From contig JAIFMH010000095.1 of NCBI GenBank assembly GCA_020048595.1, forward strand, positions 1 to 11,716: a DNA stretch of 11,716 nt, read 5' to 3'. Numbering within the stretch: the stretch's first letter is position 1; every line of letters begins with the position of its first letter. This document shows positions 6,616 through 11,716 of this stretch, piece after piece. A program made the translations under genes and the position numbers. Below the pieces are notes generated by a model. That model had not been told where the DNA came from. It saw only the letters and a program-made list of their open reading frames with translations, and searched no databases. The DNA is from Bacteroidota bacterium. Lineage in GTDB: Bacteria > Bacteroidota > Bacteroidia > Bacteroidales > UBA4417.

Positions 6616-7281
6616 TTAATTTGACCAAACCGCATTTGCAGCTGCAGCACCAACAGATTTTGAGTTAAATATTCCGGTTGTTGAGTTAATCATGTATGAC
6701 TCAACTATTCCCCATCCTTTAGTAAAAGTCCAGTTAAAAACATTGCCTTCTGTCCCTTTTCCGATAAATGTACCATCAAGATCGTAGAAATTAAAAAAGT
6801 AGGACCTGTTTATTGATAAATCTGTATTTAGTGTAGACAGCTTGATATATATGCTTTTTGCCTTGCCTAAATCAGTATAATCAACTTTGAACTGTGTTGA
6901 TCCAAAAAGCCTGACTTCTTCAGGTGTTGCTTTAATTGTTCCACCTTGTTGAGCAGCAATAGCTGACAAACTGTTGAAATAAGTACCAGGTATGGTGGCG
7001 GGAAGTTCCAGCATGAAAGTACCATCTTCTTCCAGCACTCCTGTAGCAATTACATCATTTACACCAACAACTGCTTTAACTACTGCTGTGCCATAATGCC
7101 ATGATACAAGTTTGGTTCCATCAATATCCGTTTCTTTGTGTTTTAAAACGCCTCTGATCGTATAGGTGGTAGCAGTTACATCCGGATATTGGTTACCTGT
7201 CAATTCTTTGAGGCATCCGCTTTGCAGGATCATAAATGAGCCTAAAATAAGAGTGACAGGGAGGATAAATAGTTTTTTCAT
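6616..7281 (-). CDS. Putative lipoprotein, first of a tandem pair
   Basis: This 221-residue protein has a lipoprotein signal peptide (KKLFILPVTLILGSFMIL) and the lipobox LQSGC with lipidated Cys23. Downstream come PDVTATTYTIRGVLKHKETD, a matching all-beta N-terminal half, then NRSYFFNFYDLDGTFIG and the tail FNWTFTKGWGIVES to NAVWSN. It aligns almost without gaps to the following gene's product. Post-cysteine residues are LKELTG, less acidic than in the paralogue (TDDNES), so the two copies may differ in final location. The glycosyltransferase stop lies 56 bp upstream with no clear promoter between, which fits read-through. The leader is very AT-rich, as is usual for Bacteroidota translation starts. 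I do not recognise the function; a structural or binding role at the envelope is the most that can be suggested. Confidence 0.85.
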   Translation of the reverse strand: MKKLFILPVTLILGSFMILQSGCLKELTGNQYPDVTATTYTIRGVLKHKETDIDGTKLVSWHYGTAVVKAVVGVNDVIATGVLEEDGTFMLELPATIPGTYFNSLSAIAAQQGGTIKATPEEVRLFGSTQFKVDYTDLGKAKSIYIKLSTLNTDLSINRSYFFNFYDLDGTFIGKGTEGNVFNWTFTKGWGIVESYMINSTTGIFNSKSVGAAAANAVWSN

Positions 7282-7337
7282 ACTGTATTATTTTTTAAAT
7301 TTTAATTTTTCTGTACGTATTTGTTGTTATATTTCCT

Positions 7338-8387
7338 TTATTTAACAGGCGAAGCGCTGTTTTGATCAAATAATCCGGCAGCCAGGTTCGATACTGTTTC
7401 AGGCTTGATATTTTTCATGCAAAGGAAATGTTTTTTAGGGCATGAATGCAAGCCTTTTTGTGTACACGGTCTGCATGAAATTTCAAATTCAGCTACTCTG
7501 CTGTTTTCCGGCAAAGGGAAAAAGCCAAGTTCGCGGGTGGTAGGTCCATAAACAGCAACTACCGGAGTTTTCATAGCTTGTGCCATATGCAACATACCGG
7601 TATCATTGGTAAAAACCATCTTTGCCATCCCTAGCATGGATGCCGATCCCATCAGGCTAAGTTTACCGGCCAGATTCAGTGCTGGCGTTTGCATCAAAGT
7701 ATTAACCTGGTTGCAGATTTCAATATCGCCGGTTCCGCCAATCAAAACAGTAATAGCGCCGGTGTGCCTGCAAAAGGTATCGGCAGCAGTTGCAAATCCT
7801 TCCACCGGCCATCGTTTATTTTCCCATTGCGCTCCGGGAGCAACAACAAGCACAGGCCTTCCGGAAGCAATATTTTCCTGCTTTAGAATTTCATTTACTT
7901 TTTCGGTTTCGGTAACAGCCGGAAATACTTCTGTTCCATTACCGTCATAACTAACACCGAGAGTCGAAACCGACTCAAAATACCGTAAATAAACAGGTTT
8001 GATCTCTTTGTAAATATTAATACCAAACCGGATCAGAAGATCTCGTTCCAAAAGCTTCTTCGAAAATCCCGATACGATTGCACCCGAGCCTGCCGAAATA
8101 TAAATGCTGCGTATATTTTTCTGAATATCAAGAATGTGGGAGTAGTTGTTTTGCTTTACCTGCTGCCTGATTCTATTCAATTCACCTTTTCCGGCTTTCT
8201 TATCAAATGCGATAATATTGTCCAGATGCGGATTATTTGAAAGAACAACTGCGAATTCTTTCTTTATCAGGAAATCTATCTGCGCTGTTGGAAATTTTGC
8301 CCGCAAACATCTGATCAAAGGTGTCGTAAGTATCACATCACCAATGGAACTGAACCTGATAATCAGAAATTTATAGTTTGAATCCAA
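7338..8387 (-). CDS. Glycosyltransferase family 9 (heptosyltransferase-like), TTG start
   Basis: This 349-residue GT-B fold protein belongs to the ADP-heptose:LPS heptosyltransferase family. The N-terminus (FLIIRFSSIGDVILTTPLIR) is the family's acceptor-side signature. The C-terminal half holds APGAQWENKRWP (about residues 193-204), the donor-phosphate motif, and NDTGMLHMAQA (about 271-281) plus YGPTTRELGF, which contact the nucleotide sugar. A cysteine group near the end (Cys315, 318, 326, 333; SCRPCTQKGLHSCP) is common in the family. The likely role is adding a sugar to lipopolysaccharide or another surface glycan at the inner face of the cytoplasmic membrane; the true donor cannot be read from sequence. 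The start appears to be TTG at 8385-8387: an in-frame stop lies two codons upstream and no ATG or GTG occurs before the LIIRFSSIGD motif. It probably leads a short unit with the two lipoproteins. Confidence 0.9.
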   Translation of the reverse strand: MDSNYKFLIIRFSSIGDVILTTPLIRCLRAKFPTAQIDFLIKKEFAVVLSNNPHLDNIIAFDKKAGKGELNRIRQQVKQNNYSHILDIQKNIRSIYISAGSGAIVSGFSKKLLERDLLIRFGINIYKEIKPVYLRYFESVSTLGVSYDGNGTEVFPAVTETEKVNEILKQENIASGRPVLVVAPGAQWENKRWPVEGFATAADTFCRHTGAITVLIGGTGDIEICNQVNTLMQTPALNLAGKLSLMGSASMLGMAKMVFTNDTGMLHMAQAMKTPVVAVYGPTTRELGFFPLPENSRVAEFEISCRPCTQKGLHSCPKKHFLCMKNIKPETVSNLAAGLFDQNSASPVK

Positions 8388-8426
8388 GAGTTATAGATTT
8401 GGTTTTTTTATTATTTGCAGGAGGCT

Positions 8427-8452
8427 GGAAGACGGAAGACGGAAGACGGAAG
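8427..8452. repeat. Perfect heptamer repeat (GGAAGAC, 3.7 copies)
   Basis: GGAAGAC occurs three times in tandem followed by GGAAG, with no mismatch, 40 bp upstream of the glycosyltransferase start. A perfect 7-bp period is open to slippage, so copy number may differ between strains. It lies in a 241-bp gap that otherwise shows no gene. Confidence 0.9.
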
Positions 8453-8581
8453 TTTACCATAAACCACTTTTATCTTAAATAGCTGTTTTGGGCAATTTGT
8501 GTTTTACAGTTTTTCAAAATATCCTGATGAGCAATTTCTTTTTTGGTACTTTCTTACTTATTAGGGCTTCTGATTTCAGTC

Positions 8582-8602
8582 TCCCGACCAATTTCTTCGG
8601 GA
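8582..8602. other. Small hairpin after the hflX stop
   Basis: TCCCGA and TCGGGA form a perfect 6-bp stem around a 9-nt loop, starting 26 bp after the hflX stop in transcription order. No U-tract follows on the minus strand, so it is not a standard intrinsic terminator. It may stabilise or mark the 3' end of the hflX transcript. Confidence 0.35.
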
Positions 8603-8628
8603 TCAGCGGTCATCTCTTAAAATAACGG

Positions 8629-9813
8629 TTAATACAAAAAGCTATTGTATGGATAGCGTATCACATGCAGTTTCTTAACCTCATCATACAGCAGTTTCCT
8701 GAATTCTTCAATGTTAATCTTCTGCTTAGCCGATATAAAAATTGCCGGAGAGTTCACTTTAGCCATCCAGGTATTTTTAAGTTCTTCGAGCGTCAGATTC
8801 TCTTTGGTAGCCGGAGCCAGGTCGATAGGATCTTTTTCCACATGCGAATAGGCGTCAATTTTATTAAAAACCACGATGGTAGGTTTGTCGGCACAACCGA
8901 TTTCGGCTAAGGTTTGGTTTGCAATCTCAACCTGCTCCTCAAAAGTAGCATGCGAAATATCAACCACATGCAGAAGAAGATCAGCTTCGCGAACTTCATC
9001 GAGTGTTGATTTAAATGATTCGACCAGGTTATGGGGAAGTTTGCGGATAAATCCAACGGTATCAGTCAAAAAGAACGGTAAATTTTCAATAACCACTTTT
9101 CGAACGGTGGTGTCAAGCGTAGCAAACAATTTGTTTTCAGCAAACACATCGCTTTTACTCAGCAGGTTCATAGTTGTACTTTTTCCTGCATTCGTATATC
9201 CAACCAAAGATACCCGGATCATTTCATCCCGGTTTTTCCTCTGGGTAACTTTCTGCTTGTCAATATCTTTCAGTTTCTCTTTCAGCAGAATAATTTTATC
9301 GCGGATAATACGGCGGTCGGTTTCAATTTCCTTTTCACCCGGACCGCGCATCCCGATACCTCCGCGCTGCTTTTCGAGGTGAGTCCACATGTGTGTAAGA
9401 TGAGGAAGCAAATACTGGTACTGCGCCAGTTCAACCTGGGTGCGGGCTGTGGTTGTGCGTGCACGTTTGGCAAAAATATCAAGGATCAGTAAGGGTCGGT
9501 CCAATACGCGGCATCCCAGTTCCCGCTCTATATTTCGGGTTTGCGAGGTACTTAGTTCATCATCGAATACAACTATGTCTACATTGGCAGCTTTCACATA
9601 TTCAGCAATTTCCTGCAATTTCCCGGCTCCGATAAAAGTGCGGGGATCGGGTTTCGGAAGTTTCTGAACGAATCGTTTATCAGGTGTGGCACCCGCTGTT
9701 TCGAGTAGAAATTCGAGTTCGTCGAGGTAATCGTGAACTTTATCTTCGTCCTGCCTGCCTGTAACCAGACCTATCAGGACGGCTTTCTCTGGTTTAATAT
9801 CGAATGGGAACAT
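8629..9813 (-). CDS. hflX: Ribosome-associated GTPase HflX
   Basis: This 394-residue protein matches HflX over its whole length. The N-terminal HflX domain (about residues 1-150) includes DPRTFIGAGKLQEIAEYV and VVFDDELSTSQTRNIER. Then comes the Gly-rich linker GGIGMRGPGEKEIETDRR (151-168), a helical segment, and the GTPase domain with G1 GYTNAGKS (205-212), G3 DTVG (251-254), G4 NKID (317-320) and G5 SAK (361-363). HflX binds the 50S subunit and splits stalled or stressed ribosomes using GTP. After G3 the residue is Phe (DTVGF), as is usual in HflX. The ATG at 9811-9813 gives the expected N-terminus (MFPFDIKPEKAVLIGL). A TAnnTTTG box lies 19 bp upstream, and gaps of about 250 bp on both sides suggest a single-gene transcript. 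Confidence 0.96.
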   Translation of the reverse strand: MFPFDIKPEKAVLIGLVTGRQDEDKVHDYLDELEFLLETAGATPDKRFVQKLPKPDPRTFIGAGKLQEIAEYVKAANVDIVVFDDELSTSQTRNIERELGCRVLDRPLLILDIFAKRARTTTARTQVELAQYQYLLPHLTHMWTHLEKQRGGIGMRGPGEKEIETDRRIIRDKIILLKEKLKDIDKQKVTQRKNRDEMIRVSLVGYTNAGKSTTMNLLSKSDVFAENKLFATLDTTVRKVVIENLPFFLTDTVGFIRKLPHNLVESFKSTLDEVREADLLLHVVDISHATFEEQVEIANQTLAEIGCADKPTIVVFNKIDAYSHVEKDPIDLAPATKENLTLEELKNTWMAKVNSPAIFISAKQKINIEEFRKLLYDEVKKLHVIRYPYNSFLY

Positions 9814-9831
9814 TTATAAGTATTGGGGTGG

Positions 9832-9839
9832 CAAAGATA
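9832..9839 (-). promoter_or_regulatory. Candidate Bacteroidota -7 promoter box for hflX
   Basis: The minus strand reads TATCTTTG, an exact fit to TAnnTTTG, 18 bp before the hflX ATG. Transcription would start near 9825, leaving a leader of about 12 nt. No TTG was found at the expected -33 distance. The same 8-mer serves as the -7 candidate of the AAA ATPase gene. Confidence 0.45.
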
Positions 9840-10028
9840 CAAACAATCAATTTAATGATTCTGACAGGAATAAGTATTAATTGGAAGAGAAAAATTAATA
9901 TGTTTTTCCGAAACGTAACCATGCTTTTTGCAACTTTAAGTTTCAGATTACATGGGTAATCACAGAAAGTTGAGGCTTTAGGGCTTTAAAAAGTATGTAG
10001 ATGAAAAACTAATTTGTTTATCGGGGTT

Positions 10029-10061
10029 ATCACGCAAAATGTGTAACGCATTTTGCGTGAT
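10029..10061. repeat. Perfect 13-bp hairpin just after the AAA ATPase stop (copy 1 of an inverted pair)
   Basis: ATCACGCAAAATG (10029-10041) and CATTTTGCGTGAT (10049-10061) are perfect inverted repeats around the loop TGTAACG. The hairpin starts 4 bp after the ATPase stop in transcription order. The 27-bp core (10032-10058) is identical to the reverse complement of the core at 11236-11262. No T-tract follows on the minus strand (AACCCCGAT), so a simple intrinsic terminator is unlikely. Within the core a second, overlapping dyad exists, ACGCA-TTT-TGCGT (10046-10058). Confidence 0.9.
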
Positions 10062-10065
10062 TCCA

Positions 10066-11187
10066 TTATTGCCTTTGCAGCCAGCGCATCAGAAAAATAT
10101 CTGTCAATGAGTAGCTATTATTCTCGAAAAGCACTAAATCCTTGGCTTCGAGCGCTACTAAAGATCGGTTTACAGAACTGGCACCTCCCAGTTTATACTT
10201 TGCAATAAAAGATGATGCATTTGGTTTCTCCAGTAAAGTCTCCATGGCAATAGCCTTTAGAAGTGCATATTGTGAGACAGTCAGAACATTATTATATACC
10301 TGGTACAAAGGAGTTCTTTCTTCCAGGATGCGGAAAGTAATTTGTTTTACCTCAGCGGTATCGATATTAGTAAAACCTGAGGAATACAGGCGGTTGCAGA
10401 TTTCCTGTACAAAGTATGTATGTCCCTGTGCCCAATCGAGTATTAACAATAACGCATTCTGTGAAATTTCCCGCCCGGCTTTCTTAAAATGTTTCAGAAT
10501 AAATTCCTTGTATTGACCCGGATTAATTTTGTCGAGAAATAAAAATCCAGTGCTCTGATAGAACGGCCTCGCGTATTCATTAAAAAGCGACACTAACATA
10601 TGGCGGTTACTACCTGAATAAATCATGGTTACATTGTTATTTCCCTGAATATGAGTACGAAGTAAGGCTTCTACATTTTTTTCGGGATAGTTGGTAATCT
10701 GTTGGAATTCATCAATAGCAATCACTACCCTTTGTTTTTGTTTTGAGAGATAATCAAAAATGGCGGCAAGGCTTTGTTCAGTTTCGGCTTCAGATTGAAG
10801 CGATAATTCGACAGAGGGAGCACCTGAGAGTTCATCGAACGAGAGTTTTGGCCTGAATTGTCCAAGCAATTTAATAATCTGACTCAGTACTTTTTCGGGT
10901 TTTGATTCAAAATATCCAACGAGTGCCGTAGAAAGCACATTGATAAAATCGTGCAAATTACGTGTTGCGTAAATATCAAAGTAGTGCAGTGAAAGGTCTT
11001 TTCTTTTCCTTAGCTGATAAAAACTATGCCGGATAAGAGCGGTTTTGCCCAATCGTCGCCTCGAAACAATTGTAATATTTCGTTGATTATCAATGGATTC
11101 AACAATATACTTCAATTCAGATTCCCTATCACAGAAATATTCTGGCGAAATATATTCAATAGTTGGAAATGGATTCAGTGTTTTCAT
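10066..11187 (-). CDS. AAA/STAND-type ATPase (ATPase_2-like) with C-terminal winged-helix-like region
   Basis: This 373-residue protein resembles the archaeal-type AAA ATPases (Pfam ATPase_2 group) that occur in many copies in Bacteroidales. Residues 14-20 (SPEYFCD) and the RESEL that follows are the usual opening. Walker A is SRRRLGKT (42-49), with Ser in place of the first Gly. Walker B is VVIAIDE (154-160), with the catalytic Glu. A sensor-1-like segment is MIYSGSNRHM (188-197), and RPFYQSTGFLFLDKINPGQY (207-226) follows as in the family. The last 70 residues (LTVSQYALLKAIAM, then SSVNRSLVALEAKDLVLFEN) look like a winged helix, suggesting DNA binding. Cellular function is unknown. The ATG at 11185-11187 fits the family's N-terminus. 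The gene stands alone, with gaps of 252 and 266 bp, and is bracketed by two inverted copies of one hairpin sequence, so it may be a self-regulated or mobile one-gene unit. Confidence 0.85.
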   Translation of the reverse strand: MKTLNPFPTIEYISPEYFCDRESELKYIVESIDNQRNITIVSRRRLGKTALIRHSFYQLRKRKDLSLHYFDIYATRNLHDFINVLSTALVGYFESKPEKVLSQIIKLLGQFRPKLSFDELSGAPSVELSLQSEAETEQSLAAIFDYLSKQKQRVVIAIDEFQQITNYPEKNVEALLRTHIQGNNNVTMIYSGSNRHMLVSLFNEYARPFYQSTGFLFLDKINPGQYKEFILKHFKKAGREISQNALLLILDWAQGHTYFVQEICNRLYSSGFTNIDTAEVKQITFRILEERTPLYQVYNNVLTVSQYALLKAIAMETLLEKPNASSFIAKYKLGGASSVNRSLVALEAKDLVLFENNSYSLTDIFLMRWLQRQ

Positions 11188-11209
11188 CCTGATTTGCTTA
11201 AATTCAAGA

Positions 11210-11242
11210 CAAAGATAATACTAAATATATTTATTACGCAAA
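11210..11242 (-). promoter_or_regulatory. Candidate Bacteroidota promoter of the AAA ATPase gene
   Basis: The minus strand has TATCTTTG at 11210-11217, an exact TAnnTTTG -7 box, and TTTG at 11239-11242 at the -33 position with 21 bp between them. This is the only candidate promoter in the window with both elements. Transcription would start near 11203, giving a leader of about 16 nt. The -33 element lies inside the hairpin at 11231-11267, so a protein bound there would block polymerase. Confidence 0.5.
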
Positions 11243-11267
11243 ATGCGTTACACATTTTGCGTAATAA
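11231..11267. repeat. Perfect 15-bp hairpin upstream of the AAA ATPase (copy 2 of an inverted pair)
   Basis: TTATTACGCAAAATG (11231-11245) and CATTTTGCGTAATAA (11253-11267) are perfect inverted repeats with the loop CGTTACA. The loop is the exact reverse complement of the loop in copy 1, so the two copies stand in inverted orientation, sharing a 27-bp core (11236-11262) and differing only outside it. An alternative dyad ACGCA-AAA-TGCGT (11236-11248) overlaps it. The element begins 44 bp before the ATPase start and covers the predicted -33 box, which fits an operator. Confidence 0.92.
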
Positions 11268-11402
11268 GATGATACTTTGGATAGAAAATTATTAGTGTGA
11301 TTACACAAGTTTAACTGAAAATCAGATTTACAAAACTGTAACTAATTCAGACTTTTTGAAATGATTTCATCAGTCAAAGGATAACAATCTATATTCAATG
11401 CT

Positions 11403-11449
11403 GGTGCGGATTTGTAATCCGCACCCATGGAGCCCTGGATTTGCAATCC
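11403..11449. repeat. REP-like double hairpin between trpS and the AAA ATPase
   Basis: Two palindromes sharing the word GGATTTGYAATCC stand 11 bp apart. The first (11403-11425) has a perfect 10-bp stem, GGTGCGGATT and AATCCGCACC, around TGT. The second (11437-11449) has a 5-bp stem, GGATT and AATCC, around TGC. The spacer contains CCATGG and CCCTGG. This form, two related palindromes close together, is that of REP/BIME-type elements spread by REP-associated transposases, and GCGGATTTGTAATCCGC-like palindromes are, from memory, frequent in Bacteroidota. It ends 4 bp from the trpS stop and may also act as a 3' end structure for trpS. Confidence 0.75.
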
Positions 11450-11453
11450 CAAA

Positions 11454-11716
11454 TTAAAAACTCTTAAATCCAATAATCTCCCTTACTTCCTTTATCGTTT
11501 TTGAAGCACTTTCATGCGCTTTGTCGCGGCCCATTTTTACTACTTTGCCAAGGTAAACATCATCTTTCAGCAACTCAAGAATGCGTTCGCGGAAAGGAGT
11601 TGTAAAACGAATCACATCTTCGGCAAGCTGCTTTTTCATATCGCCATAACGGATAGCACATGCATTATAAGAATCTTCGTAAAACTGCAGTGTTTCCTGC
11701 TCCGATAATGCCTTCA
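11454..11716 (-). CDS. trpS: Tryptophanyl-tRNA synthetase, C-terminal part (runs off right edge)
   Basis: About 87 codons of the 3' end are visible, from KALSEQETLQFYEDSYNACA through IRYGDMKKQLAEDVIRFTTP to KTIKEVREIIGFKSF and the stop at 11454-11456. The order YGDMKKQLAED, then PFRERI, then a GRDKAHESASKTI-like segment and EVREIIGF is the conserved C-terminal helical region of TrpS, which takes part in tRNA(Trp) recognition and dimer packing. The catalytic HIGH-like and KMSKS motifs lie outside the window. The frame is open to the right edge, so the ATG at 11637-11639 is an internal methionine and not the start. The gene is complete at its 3' end and is followed at once by a REP-like element. 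Confidence 0.9.
   Translation of the reverse strand, partial: KALSEQETLQFYEDSYNACAIRYGDMKKQLAEDVIRFTTPFRERILELLKDDVYLGKVVKMGRDKAHESASKTIKEVREIIGFKSF

Noticed and set aside
8394..8401. Forward-strand TAGATTTG matching the -7 consensus
   Set aside because: No forward gene lies downstream; an 8-bp motif with four to six fixed bases is expected by chance in AT-rich gaps.
8371..8460. Minus-strand 29-codon frame starting at 8460 and overlapping the glycosyltransferase start
   Set aside because: It is built largely from the GGAAGAC repeat, has no recognisable features, and overlaps in a different frame; probably chance.
8876..9382. Forward frame of 168 codons inside hflX
   Set aside because: It is the complement of well-conserved hflX coding sequence, including the GTPase motifs, and is Ser-rich without a domain.
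9946..9961. GATTAC/GTAATC dyad upstream of hflX
   Set aside because: A single 6-bp dyad with no overlap with a promoter element and no second copy is too weak to call as a regulatory site.
10010..11285. Target-site duplication around the ATPase module
   Set aside because: I compared the bases just outside both hairpins and found no matching direct repeat, so transposition is not directly supported.

Overview
The window looks like a chromosomal segment from a member of the Bacteroidota. Several things point there: the protein families (DUF6624 secreted protein, Bacteroidales-type AAA ATPase, HAMP-less sensor kinase, very long AsmA protein), the absence of Shine-Dalgarno sequences, AT-rich leaders, and candidate promoters of the Bacteroidota form TAnnTTTG. 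No rRNA, tRNA, CRISPR array or recognisable transposase gene was seen. Every gene I can support lies on the minus strand, so transcription runs from high to low coordinates.

In transcription order the layout is as follows. The 3' end of trpS (tryptophanyl-tRNA synthetase) enters at the right edge. A 266-bp gap follows, holding a REP-like double hairpin and a long perfect hairpin. Next is an AAA ATPase gene with a C-terminal winged-helix-like region, with a second, inverted copy of that hairpin just after its stop. Then come hflX (ribosome-associated GTPase), a family 9 glycosyltransferase with a TTG start, a tandem pair of related lipoproteins, a long AsmA-family envelope protein, an orphan sensor histidine kinase, a secreted DUF6624 protein, and the first 27 codons of hemW at the left edge.

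Most of these are ordinary chromosomal genes with gaps of 120-340 bp between them, so most are probably transcribed separately. The exception is the run from the glycosyltransferase through the two lipoproteins, where gaps of 56 and 45 bp suggest co-transcription. The common theme of the middle of the window is the cell envelope: glycan assembly, lipoproteins, AsmA and a membrane sensor.

Two things stand out. First, the AAA ATPase gene is bracketed by two copies of one 27-bp core in inverted orientation, each forming a 13-15 bp stem, and the upstream copy overlaps the predicted -33 promoter element. Second, most intergenic gaps in the left third, and the one before the glycosyltransferase, carry short tandem arrays of 7- or 8-base words, suggesting a genome-wide family of intergenic repeats.
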